NCBI RefSeq assembly: GCF_021347895.1
Contig: NC_067120.1
Location: 21,747,361-21,811,360, forward strand
Direction: 5' to 3'
DNA from: Acanthochromis polyacanthus
Lineage: Eukaryota > Chordata > Actinopteri > Pomacentridae
DNA length: 64,000 nt
Of the stretch, positions 12,463-24,662 are shown piece by piece. The notes under the pieces were generated by a model. That model saw nothing but the letters and a program-made list of their open reading frames with translations. It was not told the origin of the DNA and did not search any database. A program made the translations under genes and the position numbers. Positions within the stretch are counted from its first letter, which is position 1, and the number at the start of each line of letters is the position of its first letter.

Positions 12463-13518
12463 TGCTCAAAAAAATTAAAGGAACACTTTTTAATCTAAGT
12501 ATTGCATCAAATCAGTGAAACATGTGGGATACTGATCTGGTCAAGTAAGTAACTGAGGGGCTTTTTAGTCAGTTTCAGCTGCTTTGGTGTTCATAAAATT
12601 AACAACAGGTGCACTAGAGGGGTAACAATGACACAACCCCCAAAACAGGAATGAGTATACAGGTGAAGGCCACTGACATTTTTTTCCTTCCTAATATTGT
12701 CTGACTGTTTTTCACTAGTTTTGCATTTGGCTAGGGTAAGTGTCACTCCTGGTAGCATGAGGCGATACCTGGACCCAACAGAGGTTGAAGAGGCAGTCCA
12801 ACTCCTCTAGGATGGCACATCAATGCGTGCCATTGCCAGAAGGTTTGTTGTGTCACCCAGCACATTCTCAAGCGCATGGAGGAGATTGCAGGAGACAGGC
12901 AGTTAGTCTGGGAGAGCTTGACAGGGCTGTCGAAGGTCCTCAACCAATCAGCAGGACAGGTATCTGCTCCTTTGTGCAAGGAGGAACAGGATGAGCACTG
13001 CAATAGCTCTACAAAATGACCTCCAGCAGACCACTGGTGTGAATGTCTCTGATCAAACAATCGGAAAGAGATGTAATGAAAGTGGTCTGAGGGCCCAGCG
13101 TCCTCTAGTGCCCGCTGTGCTCGCTGACTGACACCGTGGAGCTCGGCTGGCAACACAGGAATTTGCAAGTCCACCACTGGTGCCCTGTGCTTTTCACAGA
13201 TGAGAGCAGGTTCACCCTGAGCGCATGTGACAGACATGAAAGGGTCTGGAGAAGCCGTGGAGAACGTTATGCTGCCTGCAACATTGTTCAGCAAGATGGA
13301 CTAGCCTGCCACATCAGTTTTTCACTTTGATTTCGGGGTGTCTTGAATTTAGCCCTCCTGAGGGGTTGATAATTTTCATTCTCATCAAACAATGTGGCAC
13401 TTTTCATTCCTAACACATTATCCAGTCCATATCAATGCTAATATCCAGTTTGTTTTTCCCCCCGTATTGAAATATGATGTATTTTCAAAGTGTTCCTTTA
13501 ATTTTTTGTTATGTGCTT
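12460..13518 (+). mobile_element. Tc1-like transposon, internally deleted
   Basis: The left terminus is CACTGCTCAAAAAAATTAAA followed by ggaacactt. The right side carries the inverse, aagtgttcctttaatttttt, at about 13488-13507, then an eroded tip. Between them is the N-terminal and central part of a transposase, then a jump to 3' non-coding sequence, so the catalytic end is deleted. It is a dead copy. Confidence 0.8.
12757..13310 (+). pseudogene. Tc1-like transposase, broken
   Basis: Translation from the ATG at 12757 gives MRRYLDPTEVEEAVQLL, then an in-frame TAG at 12808-12810 where a Gln codon is expected, then DGTSMRAIARRF, the paired-type helix-turn-helix. Further on, frames shift, but PVLFTDESRFTL (first catalytic Asp of the DDE domain) is readable near 13180-13220, followed by a DRHERVWRSRGERYAAC-type stretch. 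The rest of the DDE domain is missing. These transposases cut and paste the element at TA sites; this copy cannot. Confidence 0.8.
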
Positions 13519-14996
13519 ATGATCCATTTTACAATCCCCTCGCAATAGGGAAGCATCTTTTAGTTTCAACCACTTTGAAACTAATGTGAGGTGGTGCTTT
13601 GCAAATGAATGTTAAGTATTTGAATGAGTGTCTGATTACACCCCAAACCCACACCCACACCCACACACACTTCCCTGTGTCTGTCTTTCAAACAGGAAGA
13701 AGGAAGTGGTGGAGTCAGATTATCTGGAGCCACATCACAAATGTCAAAGTCAAACAGCCTGCCTTATCTTGACAGACATGGACGCACATGTGTGTGTACA
13801 GACACACACATGCACGCAATCATGATCTCACAGATGTGCACAATCGTTCTTTCACTTCTCCAACTCAGACTGCCTAAACCCATGAAAACCCACGTAAAGG
13901 TCGGGATTATTTGCACTTAGTATGGAGGGGTAAATGAATGCAAATCAGTAATAATTTGATAACAGCTTTTTGTAAAGGTTGGTTCAAAGATCTGGACTTA
14001 ATACAAGTCAATGTAATGTAATTGTTTTCTTTGCTTATTAAAGATACTCTTCAAGCATCTTGTAAGGTGTGTTTGTCTTTGCATTAAACCTTACATTTCA
14101 AAAACTCGTCTTTGTTCATCAAAATAGCATAACTAGATGTTTTTCCATTATCTTGTTATGCCTGAAAATAGCTTTTATGTGACTCTATCCCTTCGTCTCA
14201 TTTAGTATGTGGAGATCTGGTACTCCTCACTCTCCACTCCTGTCATGGCTGATTCAGCTGTGAGAAGCAAAACAAAATGGCAAAATTAGGGTAACTGTGA
14301 AAAGGATCAAGAGCTACATTTAAAACTAAAATGTTGCTTTTTCATTTCAGATTCAGCTGAACCACTGGGGGACTTTCATTAGTGTCCTTGAGCAAGACCA
14401 AAGAACAGCCATAAAGTGAAATAGTTGCCAAGCACAATTTCCCTGCTTAAATAGGAAACAACATTTACTGCTGTTATTACTCTTTGACTTAACCCTAGCT
14501 GTTCATAAAGCTATTGCACCTGACTCAGCCGGAGACCATCCAATCAATGTGGGGATCTCCCTGGCAAAACTTAAAGACATACCAGCTTCTGCTCTGCAGC
14601 ACAGTGAGCTTCAGCAGGTCAGCCATCTCATTCAAGTCTCCCCATCTCGACTGTGGGTGGGTGGGACAGCTGCCTTGCATGCTTACTCAATCTTTCTTAT
14701 CCAAGTAGAAAGAAATAGTTTCTGAGAAGAACCAGCAACATTTGCCAGGTTCTTTTTTCCACATTTCCTTTGTACAAAAACAGGCGTGTTATGGATTTCA
14801 CAGGTGGCCTCAACTCGCTCCCACGGCCCCTGGTCAGATCAGGGCAGGGCTTCTACTGCGATGTAGGTGTGAGCTCTTGTATATCCTAGAGCAATATGAA
14901 TGTAAGGTTTTCGGAGAGAGATCATTTTTGGAATGCAAGGAGATCTTGGTCAGTCCTTGTACGTAGCTGTGCTATTATTTGGGAATAGGTTTATAG

Positions 14997-15727
14997 TAGG
15001 GGTGTAACAAAATTTTGTGCCACGAAATTTCGCGAAATAAAAAAATGGCGAAATAAAATTCAAAGACGTATGAAATAAAAACACGAAATAAAAAACGTGA
15101 AGGGGTGCCGCGCACCACTGAGACTGATGATTTTTGACCCTCCTCGCCTACCGTAGCAAAACACTCGCTTCAAAACGGAGGAAGACGAGGTTGAGGAATT
15201 AGCTGACGCTCCTTCGTCAAATAAATCGGTTGTGTGGACCTGTTTTGGATTCCTATGTAAATGACAAGAGAACGGTGAGAAGATTGCAGATAAAACAAAA
15301 ACCGTGTGCAAAATATGCCGCTACAGTTCGCCGTATACTGCGGTGAGTACAACTAGTTCACAGTTCAGACATTTATAGGTCTAGACTGCAGCTCCAAGGA
15401 CTCCAATTTGTTTTCCTTTTCATTCAAGAATGTAGTTATCCTGATTATTACAACAACAAAGCACTTTTTTATTGAGACTTCATGTTTGTATTTGCACTGT
15501 GGTCTAAATAAGGGGAAAAAACTACAATTTTGTTTTTTTCAAAGAACATTTATTTTGTACTGATGCAGCATTATTTTTGTATGTCTGCATAAGGAAGAAA
15601 AAAAAGAAAATGAGATTTTTGCATAACTTACTACTGTTGGGGATTTTCTTTAATCTTTATTTCGTATCGTGAGCCCTGTTTCGTATTTCGTATCGTTTCG
15701 TGAGTTGACCATTTCGTTACACCCCTA
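14997..15727 (+). mobile_element. hAT transposon, short form with 8-bp target duplication
   Basis: The ends are TAGGGGTGTAACaaaat and its inverse atttcGTTACACCCCTA. Identical 8-bp copies GTTTATAG flank it at 14989-14996 and 15728-15735, the target length expected of hAT elements. The interior retains part of a BED zinc finger (see 15226-15345) but no transposase core. The clean duplication suggests a fairly young or well-preserved insertion. Confidence 0.88.
15226..15345 (+). pseudogene. BED-type zinc finger remnant of a hAT transposase
   Basis: The frame reads SVVWTCFGFLCK, an in-frame TGA, then about 14 residues and KTVCKICRYSSPYTAV. The W-x-x-F…C-x-x-C pattern is the first half of a BED DNA-binding finger; the paired histidines are absent. 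The open segment ends at a good donor sequence (gcg|gtgagt), as if this were the first exon of the parent transposase gene. The stop and the missing core make it non-functional. Confidence 0.65.
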
Positions 15728-16027
15728 GTTTATAGGTGTGGTGGTTAAGGTTGACAAGGGACCACGTAATGTAAAACATACATTAGAACAAATGCGCATG
15801 GACATGATTCCTAGTAATGTCCACTTGTAAGTCTGCCAGTTTTCCCGGAGGATCTCCCGTGGAGGTTTTTGTACACATGCATAAAAAAAAAAAAAAAAAA
15901 TCATATTTACAAGAATTCTCACTGAAACTCAAGGTTATTTTAGCCCTCAAACATTTGCAACACTGTTTTTTAAATATGTCTGATAAAACTTTCAATAAAA
16001 GTAGCAAACCAGTATAAATCCGATGGT

Positions 16028-16095
16028 TTCAGATGCACGACACTTTGGATAAAAGCGTCTGCTAAATGAAACTGCAGAATTGTAGAAGTGTTGGA
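16028..16095 (+). repeat. L2-like LINE 3' tail fragment
   Basis: cactttggataaaagcgtct followed by gctaaatgaaac and attgtagaa is the conserved 3' tail of an L2-like teleost LINE. The same tail occurs at 23080-23140, at 37360-37412, and inverted at 56795-56850. Confidence 0.7.
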
Positions 16096-17394
16096 TGTGA
16101 AGAGTTTCCTGTGTTTTGCATGCACTTTATGTCGGATAGAAACCCAGCAGAGCACACTCACAAAAACATTATTCTGTTGCTCCCCAAGTAATTAGTTTAC
16201 TTAAGTTTCCTTACACCTATAGCACCATACGTTAACAGGTAATACAAGACACTGTTTTCCTCTCTGAGCATACAACTGTGGATTTCCCACAGTTCTATTC
16301 TACTCCTCTGATAAATGGGAACCCTGGGGGTTACTTGTATATCCCTTTACCGCTTGCTTCTTTTTAGATAAGCCCATCCTCAAGGGGACCATGAGGGAAC
16401 TTTCATGGCGCAACACCAGTAGCCACAGGACGAGGTTTATCATAGCTGTAGCTCTCATCCAGGATTAGTTTTCTGATCACATTGTCTGAGCCCCTGTTAC
16501 ACAGCTAGTCTAGAAAAAGTGAATTTATGTTTCTGAAGCATGTGTGACTGAAGTAGAGAGAGACAGAGACAAACAGTCTGAACCGGGATCTGGTTTCTGG
16601 CCTCCGTACAGTATATTCCAGTGGAGGTTGCACATTCCTAAGACAAGACCACATGACTGGAGCTACGGGGGTGTGGGAGAGTGGGAGCAACCATTGTTGG
16701 GCTAAATTAACCCGTGGATCAGATGAGGAGGTGGAGCTGAGCAGGGTAACAGGCTATCTATGTGTAGCATTTCCTTCCTCAGACAACAGACCCTGCAGCC
16801 ACAAGCACAAAAGCTCAAACAAATTCAGCCCTACACAGAAACGCCAGAGGAAAGCAACTCAGATGTACTTCAGCGGAGTCTATCTAGGTCAGTCACAGCA
16901 TCGAAAATGTAATTTTGCCATACTGGACATCTGGAGGGTTGCGTGGACAGAGTTAAGTCATCCCACTGGTGCTTGACTAAACAGGAAACCGGAAGTTGCA
17001 GAGGAAGAGACCCCCATCAGAAGAGACTTAGAAAGAAGTGGTGAAGGGGGGCGGGGTGAAAGCCACAACAAACTCCCCAGACAAGCTCCACGGCATGCAC
17101 ACACAAACACAGAATCTCCCCTACAGCTGATGCACTTCATAACAAAATGCTTGGCTCCACTGTGCTTTCTTGAGACAGACTGAAATTTGCACCGCACCAT
17201 CAGAAGCAAAGACAAAACCCAGAAAAGTCTGTTAAGAACGTCCCTTATTTAATGTCTTCTTTGCTTCATTAAATGTGTAGAGGTAGGAAAAGAGCAGATA
17301 AAGCCACAGGAGTCTTACAAATTTTAGAACTTCACATATTTTTCCTTTAACCATTCAGTGCTATAGCTGTCATTACAAAGTACGCACTGCTACG

Positions 17395-17490
17395 CACACT
17401 AGCGTTTAACCGACTAGTAAAATACTAAACGTTTAATAAATGAGTAGGCGGTTAAACGATTAAACGACTAGTCGCGCACATCCCTACTTT
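17395..17490. repeat. Fragment of a hAT-like terminal sequence
   Basis: ggttaaacgattaaacgact followed by agtcgcgcacatccct resembles the end of a common hAT-type repeat (agggatgtgcgcgactagt in reverse). Only one end is present, and internal short inverted CGACTAGT-type motifs occur. Confidence 0.35.
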
Positions 17491-17642
17491 TGACCTGCTA
17501 CGTTTTGCGTCAAAGAAATTTATGTTCTGGCATATGGTACAGTATGGAGGTACGGATACTGGAATGCACCTCATGTGTTTGAGACACAAGTGGGTTGGTG
17601 TCATGACGTGGTGTGTTGATAGTGTAATTAATAAAAGATCAC

Positions 17643-17732
17643 CTCGGCTAGCTTGTAGGGCACAATGAGCCTCTCTCCAACAGTCACCGTCTTCCTGGTT
17701 GTCAGTGCTTCAAGTAGCATCTCCTCTTTCAC
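17643..17732 (-). CDS. myo9a: myo9a exon (joined residues 180-209)
   Basis: A 90-nt phase-0 exon after the acceptor attgttttgcag. It encodes VKEEMLLEALTTRKTVTVGE followed by RLIVPYKLAE. The LTTRKTVTVGE segment is where myosins carry the L-T-x-R motif before the loop holding the HCM (cardiomyopathy) site. The donor gtgatc lacks the usual +5 G and is the second weakest in the set. Confidence 0.94.
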
Positions 17733-17989
17733 CTGCAAAACAATATCAAAAAAGTCATGAACAACAATAAGATCAGGACCAAGTCTTTGAGCCAAAGCAA
17801 CATGGTCTTGATTTAGACAATAAAAGTGACACTGGGATAGTAGGTCAACACACAGTAATAGTTTTATTATAAAGGTGTTCTCCTGCAAGTTAGTAAAGCT
17901 GAGGGGCTTACAAAAGACAGATTGAAAAAAAATAGTCAAATTAAACTTTTTTGGGGACTACTGTTCTGAAGCATTGAGGTACAAATTTT

Positions 17990-18665
17990 AGCCGTTACCA
18001 GCTTGGTCCTTTGAAAACAGACATCCCATGTGAGGGGTGGATTTGACTGGAAAAACTCAAGAACGCTGCCTACAGCAATACAGAAGCAACCGCAAGGTAG
18101 CCCCACCATAAAACATACCTAGCTTTGTCTACTATTTTGCTCTAAACAGATTGTAATTTACAAAATGAACACTGTGCTGCATCCAAAAAATCTTGAGATT
18201 AGCAGTTTTAAATGTTTACTAAGGTTAAAAAATATATATATTGAAAATTAAAGTCATTTTCTCATTGACTTCTATACAATCAGGTTTCATTTTGCGGCCA
18301 GAGGAGACACCCCCTACTGGATAACAGGAAGAATGGGGCGGCATGGATCAGTGGGTAGAGTGGCCGTCTTGCAACCGGAGGGTTGCTGGTTCAATCCTCG
18401 GCCCGTCGTGCTCATGTGGGTGTCCCTGAGCAAGACACCTAACCCCTAATTGCTCCTGGTGGGTAGCGCCGTGCATGGCAGCTTCCGCCATCAGTGTGTG
18501 AATGTGTGTGTGAATGGGTGAATGTGACTTATCTTGTAAAGCGCTTTGGGTACCTTGCAGGTATAGTAAAGCGCTATATAAATACAGACCATTTACCAAT
18601 ATAGGTTTAAGCTACTTCTGAGTGGGCTTCACTTTTCTAACCTGGAGGCTTCGTCTATCTTTTAC
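17990..18665. repeat. Non-autonomous repeat interrupted by a SINE
   Basis: The parts 17990-18335 (ending gccagaggagacacccccta, then ggataacaggaagaat) and 18600-18665 (ataggtttaagctacttctg, then gggcttcacttttc) match consecutive parts of a teleost repeat that I remember as continuous. The SINE at 18336-18599 sits exactly at the break. Confidence 0.45.
18336..18599 (+). repeat. tRNA-derived SINE
   Basis: The head (gatcagtgggtagagtggcc) resembles a tRNA box A, and ggttcaatcct is a clear box B. The body holds ctgagcaagacacctaaccc, and the tail ends agcgctatataaatacagac. This is the usual head-body-tail plan of a teleost SINE transcribed by RNA polymerase III. A diverged second copy lies at 56340-56572. 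Confidence 0.8.
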
Positions 18666-19325
18666 AAGCATTCTATGGTTAGAGCATCTTTGGCTGTTAC
18701 TGCAAACAACATTTTGACATTTTGACGTGGCTTTAAGCGTGGTTTAGTTTTGCTTTAAACTTCAGTCAGGACAGACTGAATACGACTACAGTATATAGAT
18801 CTGTTTGCATGTTGAGGGTTTTCTATGCAGTCAAAACATCATTATCTATTTATTGCTTCCACCATTGCTGGAAACGTTGCAAATCCGTGAGTACAGAAGT
18901 GCAGTCTGATAATACTAATTTAACAGTGATGCTGCACCAACATGACAAAGTATACTGATTTATTAGGTATGTTATTCTCCAGCAAAATGTAATTGTTTTA
19001 TGTATAGGGTAGTTTATTGACTGAGTTTGTCATGGTGTAAGTAATATAAAATACAGCATAAACCATGACATAAGATTGTTTCCATAATTGACCTCTACTC
19101 CCTACCAAGTAGAGAATATCACTGCTTCACACTTACATAGGTGTCAAAGATTAGCCCATAAACACCATGCACACACGTACAGTACGGAACCACGTGGCTT
19201 TCCATAAGTCTGACTCTAAACGCTGATGACAGGGTCACACTGGGAGAACTGGGATTTCACAGCACACATCTATTCCATCTACAGGGATTATGGGAGTGGG
19301 CCAAACAGCTGCTAGTGGCGGAGAC

Positions 19326-19328
<3 letters not shown>

Positions 19329-19417
<89 letters not shown>
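19329..19417. repeat. (GT)44 microsatellite
   Basis: Eighty-nine bases of uninterrupted GT, flanked by cacgt-type sequence on both sides. A longer array starts 147 bp further on. Confidence 0.97.
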
Positions 19418-19419
<2 letters not shown>

Positions 19420-19561
19420 CACGTGTTTGATGTCTTCATGCAAGAAAAGCAACAGTGGTAATGTTATAGTTAATACCATTATGGAGATATTTTTGTCAGT
19501 TGTCTCCTTTGTAATGGCTTTGACATAAACAGTGGAAGGAGGACAGGAGGAGGGCTGCGCA

Positions 19562-19675
<114 letters not shown>

Positions 19676-22075
19676 CAGTGAGTGGGTCGGTGGGGGGTGG
19701 CATAATCAGACTTTATTTCACACTGCCTGGTAATCCCTCCACTCAGAGCAAAGCCTATTCTGCAGCCTAGTGATTGGTCTTTAGCCGGTACATTTCCATG
19801 TATTAGTTGCTTGGTAACAGGCTTGCTGCTCTGCTATGATCACAGCTCTAATACCATAATAATACACAGAAGTTTGTAAGCACTCGTTTGGGGTCGGTGA
19901 TTTTGTTTCGGTCTTTTTTGACACCTTAAATCTGATTGCAGTGAACAAAATCTTAGGTGAACACTGAACGCTACGTTTTCCCATTCGTAGCCATGCAACA
20001 ACTCGGACAACTTTTCTGGTCTAATGTTTCAACTTACTTGTCCTGACGTATTTGCTACATCATTGAAGTTACACAGATGCTTAGAAAATGGTCATATGAT
20101 GTTTCTTGAGTATATTAAAGTAACAATAGCAATAGCAAAAGTGTTTCCCGATTGTTTTCATCACATTTTCATGCCCTGGCAAATAATGTCTGGAGTGGAC
20201 GAAGTGTTGTGTAGTTAGCCTGAGAGTCAATCAGTACCCAGGCTTGATCCTGTAGAGAGGTTTAAGATCAGTGTTATGCTTTGAGCATCTGAGAACACGT
20301 GAAGGTGCATCAAGGTGCAAGTGACATAAATTCATCATCTGTACAAGTGTCTGTGTGTGGTCTGCATGCAGCCCAAAAGTTGTGTCCATAAAGAACTTAG
20401 AATTTGTCAGTAGGGTCACTTGTTGTTATTACACACTGCCAGATTTCATATCTGGTTGTTAAGGTCAACTGGCAACTGGATTTGATATTCAATAAGACAC
20501 AGTAATAACACTTTACAAAAAAAACATTCTTTGCCTCCTACTCCAAAATAACTAAAAGAGGTCATGGAAACCAGTAAATTTGGCATTCACACAGTTTTTA
20601 GAATCAAAGTACAGTCAACAAATTCCATCTTTAGAGGGACTTGTTCTCACAAAACACTGCTCTCCCTGGACTGACTTCCAGTTTGCACAGAAATGTTTCT
20701 GGCTGGGTCAAATCACTCAACTCCAACCCTCAGAGGATCCAGTCTGTCAGCCGTCCATAAGTCCACGCGAGCTCTACTTCCCCTTCCAGTTTCACCTCCA
20801 CGGGAAACAGGAAGACCCAGCCAGTTTCATTCCTATTCATGCATCAATCCACACTCAGTTCTCTGTACGAGCTCCGCATCAGTGTACAACAGCAGTACTG
20901 AGTGCAGTGGTTTACATCTCATCCTGTCCGAAATGTGGAACCACTTCACATATCAAACGCTGGTTATTCATGCAGATTAGGGCTTCATTCAGAGCCAGTG
21001 TGCTCACTTTGGCTGAACTCTCCATTCAAGTGATTCCATTCATGCGAGACGCAACATGAAACTGCACCAAGCAAACCTCAACCACCTATTTAACTATTTA
21101 GTCTGTTACGCAAACTGTCTTAGATAAAGTCAAGCACCGTCATCAAAATTTAAGAAAAATTTTGATGATGCCCGATAAAGCCAAGGAGACAAATATCTCA
21201 AATTTGCAAATTAGGCATTGTACACAGCCAAAAATTCTAATCAGTCAAATTAATTCTACTGACTACACAGACCTTCATCAGGCAAAATACAATTTTGATG
21301 TACTCAAAAGGTGCTGTAAGTGTAAATCAGCATGAATATACAGAATGCTAAATGCTAATTTTAAATGCTCAAACATTCACTTTAAAAAAAAATTGTATTA
21401 TGTCAAATCTTTGAAAAGAAGAACACTATTCAAGTAATCTCAAAAAGCCTGTAAAAGCATCACATTTTTTCAATTATCTGTCCATCTGCGTCACTCATCC
21501 CATAAAAAGTAACACTCCCGTCAACTGACCCCCTCTCATCCCATTAAAACATTGTGTCCCAGCAGGAATGCAGCCAAATTGAAGACTCACAATGCCGTGA
21601 AAACACAGATTCATTGCGACTCTTTGAATTCATTATTTTGTGGTTTGACTTTTTCTTCTTTCTTCATCTTAGCTACAAGAATGTTTTATATGTCCCAGGG
21701 GACAAATAGCCCTTGCCTCTGCACCAACTAACAGACATCCAAATAAACTTGAACTTAAAACACTGACCCTCCAGCATGCGGCCAACATGTGGCTCGACTC
21801 ACGTCACTGCCACTCTGGATCTCTGGAGAGTCAAAGGGACCAGTCCAGTGTTAAAGGGGAACCGTGGCATGCTCTCCACAGTCATAACATCCCCGCTGTG
21901 CTGTTGACAGGAGTCTCCGGCACACTTCGGACATTGTTTTGTCAGTGACTCAACAAGCACATCCGGCCAGTCGTAGTTTGTAACAGGGACTGGGGAGTGA
22001 CACCGTCCCTCAGTCCCGAGGTAAATCAGGACAGTATGTGGATGTTTGAGCTGTGCTCACCGTGCACATGGCTGA

Positions 22076-22106
22076 GTGTGTGTGTGCGTGTGTGTGTGTG
22101 TGTGTG
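22076..22106. repeat. (TG)n microsatellite, one interruption
   Basis: A short TG array with one internal cg interruption. Confidence 0.9.
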
Positions 22107-22317
22107 GTCTGTACTAAGCACAAAGAATGAACTCAAACGCAGCACAACATCATAAACTCGTAAACAATGCGTGGCACGTTAAGCCACGCCAGAAAATGTT
22201 TTTCTTTGTCTCTGTTCTTCCTGTGGACAAATGCAGTCTGCAGCAATTTAAACCTACAAGCTGAGTAGCTGGATCATTGAAACGCTGACTACACATGCAT
22301 GGATCGAGTGTTTACAC

Positions 22318-22600
22318 ACAGTGGAGGGATTTAACTAAGTACATTCACTAAATAGTATTTTTTAGTGGAGTATTTCCATTGTATGCTACTTTATACTTCT
22401 ACTTTACAACATTTCAGAGAAAAGTATCCAATTTCTAACTCCACTACATTTACTGGACAGATATAGTGCTACGGACAAAACACATGATCAACAAAAAAAG
22501 TATAATCCACTGTTATTGTAAAGTAGCTCTTTAAATCAACCAGTCATTCTGCTACCAAATGCTTTGTTTCCCTTCTCTCCAACTACACTTTGTTGATCAA
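22318..22600 (+). repeat. Common teleost interspersed repeat (stepwise 'actaagtac' type)
   Basis: ttaactaagtacattcacta, gagtatttccattgtatgct and ccactacatttactggacag follow the order of a very common teleost repeat with a gtggaaagtaactaagtac start. No coding content. The partner-like end occurs inverted near 31965-32000. Confidence 0.5.
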
Positions 22601-22984
22601 CCTAAAAACTATAATTGCCATTTATTTCCTATAGCAATTTTACAACAAGGTCACAGCAGGTTTACTTAAATAAAAGATCTCCTCCAAGACTTGTTGAAAG
22701 AACAGCTTGTCAGCATGTGTTTGTGCTGGGATTAAAAGCAGAAGAGATGCTATAAAAATATAATGAAATTAGTTAGCTAAATAAGACAAAGAGGAACAAT
22801 AAAATACTGAGGCAGTTTACATCTACTATCAGTGGCTGAAAGCAGAAGTTGGATGACTTGGAGGTGTTAATCTGCTTTCACTTGTGCATTTAGACAAATA
22901 CTGACTGTAAGGTAACGGAATGGATGTGATGAGAGTTGACCATCCAACAAGCCTCCATAAGTGACAGGAAAAGGCTCTGGAACA

Positions 22985-23140
22985 CACTTGAAACACACTC
23001 ACACTTGAACTTTTTCTATGGCACTTATTCAGATTGTTTTCTCCTGACTAGATCCTTGCTTGTGTTGTATCTATTCGCAGATGTACGTCACTTTGGATAA
23101 AAGCGTCTGCTAAATTAAATTGTAGAACTATAGAACTGCA
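22985..23140 (+). repeat. L2-like LINE 3' end
   Basis: ttgcttgtgttgtatctatt, then gtacgtcactttggataaaa and gcgtctgctaaattaaattg, then attgtagaactatagaactg. The last 130 bases match, in reverse, 56795-56935, and the final 60 match the tails at 16028 and 37360. Confidence 0.75.
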
Positions 23141-24000
23141 GAACTTTGCAAAAAACAAAATAGCTGCTGACAAGCAAGTCACAGATAACAGAATCACAAT
23201 GATCCTTCTGTGCTGAAGCTTTTATCAGTGCGTGATATGCTTCTGTACTGATTAAAAGATGATTTATGGCACAGGTGATATTGGGACAACAGGGACCCAT
23301 TTTTCCTGGTGGGAAAGCACGCCTCCACAACAGCACGCCAGCACAAGAGCACTGAAAATAGCCTCTACACAAACAGTGCTTTGTGGAAGTACTGGATGGC
23401 TGGACGGCTCTTTGGGACCTGAAGCACCTCTTAACTTCCGCTGTCACCACAAGCTGTGCTTGTATGCAGAGAGTCCTCAGCTCTCTAAAAGCCTTTTTTT
23501 TTTTCTAAAACCCACATGTGAGAGGTGGACTCTGGCAACAGGAATCACATTTTCTCACAGCGTTGAAAAATACAGAGTAGAGGGAAAACTTCTTCGCTCC
23601 AATGGATGCTGCTTGTTTTTTAAAGTTCACCAAGTCTGTGGAGTTTTAAGTATCTCTACTGGGCATGTGATGGAATAACTTAAGGAGACATAATGGCAAT
23701 GAAAGAATTTAGGAAGAATAAACAAGGCCTGTGGTAAAGCCCTTCTCCATTCCTCATATTTATTGTCCTTCAAACTATAGCTGAGTAGTGCATTTCAGCA
23801 TAAAGCCAGCAACACCAACAGCACAGTGTTTTTAGATTCAGACGTGTTCATGTGGGATTCTGCACCGGATTTTCAGATGATACAATTTTGCCATACACAG
23901 GTCTATAAAATTTGTTGATTTAAATTTTATACCAACGCCAGATAAATGAACTTAAATGCTTATGTAGTCTTATTGAAAGCTTTTGCACCAAGCTGCTCAC

Positions 24001-24127
24001 CTCGAGCAGCTCTGAGACGATAGGCAGGACCTCTGGGTTACAGATGTCGATGGAATCATCCCTGTAGGTCTTCTTCTTGTAACGGATGTTTCCCAGGTGG
24101 AGGATCGCTGACAGCAGGGAGAAAATC
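24001..24127 (-). CDS. myo9a: myo9a exon (joined residues 137-179)
   Basis: A 127-nt exon after the acceptor ttcttcctcgtcag, with donor gtgagc. It reads IFSLLSAILHLGNIRYKKKT, then YRDDSIDICNPEVLPIVSEL and LE. SAILHLGNI is the near-universal myosin motif in the upper 50-kDa domain. YRDDSIDICNPEVL is typical of IXa. The exon ends in phase 0. A small part of it also reads open on the plus strand; that is a shadow. Confidence 0.96.
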
Positions 24128-24628
24128 CTGACGAGGAAGAAAGGCACGTATTGTTATCATTCCCCTGCCGTACTGAGCAGGCTTTACAATGTATGGAAGA
24201 ATTTTTTAAGCTTAGTGGTCCTTGGCCAGGAAACCTTGAAGGATTACACTGTATGACATGTCTGCTATTGGATAGGCTCTTTATTACAACAAACTGAGCC
24301 AAAAATTTGCAGTGGACAGAAAGTGAAAGGGACATAATTTCTAATGTCTCAAGCATGTATTTCCAAGAACCTGGCTTTACAAAACGTCCTGATTAATGCC
24401 TGTTTACTTATAGAATTTGAAATCGAGAGCAATGACCCAGGGACTCGACTCATCTTCTTAATATCAAGACATAAAGGACATCCAGGTAGCTCAACTGGTT
24501 GAGCAGGCAACCCATAAAGAGGGGCTATAGCCCCCAATGCAGCGGCCTTTACTGCAGGTCTTCCCGCCATTCTTTTCTATACTTTCCTGTCTGCATATCT
24601 AATAAAGCCAAGAAAATGACAAAAAAAA

Positions 24629-24662
<34 letters not shown>

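Larger units (their letters stand above)
8800..17642 (-). other. Intron of myo9a (8.8 kb)
   Basis: It holds an (AT)n run, a Tc1-like transposon with a broken transposase (12460-13518), a hAT element with target duplication (14997-15727), a short LINE tail (16028-16090) and a fragment of hAT-like terminal sequence near 17400-17490. I see nothing recognisable in 8800-12420 or 13520-14980 beyond AT-rich sequence and short CA runs. Confidence 0.8.

Noticed and set aside
12743..13294. 183-codon minus-strand frame across the Tc1-like element
   Set aside because: It is the antisense shadow of the broken transposase, whose wording is clear on the plus strand.
20580..21059. 159-codon plus-strand open frame
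   Set aside because: No motif recognised and antisense to myo9a within an intron. A second overlapping frame is open too, typical of chance.
21141..21167. 11-bp inverted repeat catcaaaattt / aaattttgatg
   Set aside because: AT-rich short hairpin with a 5-nt loop, expected by chance in this sequence and with no flanking T-run or gene to act on.
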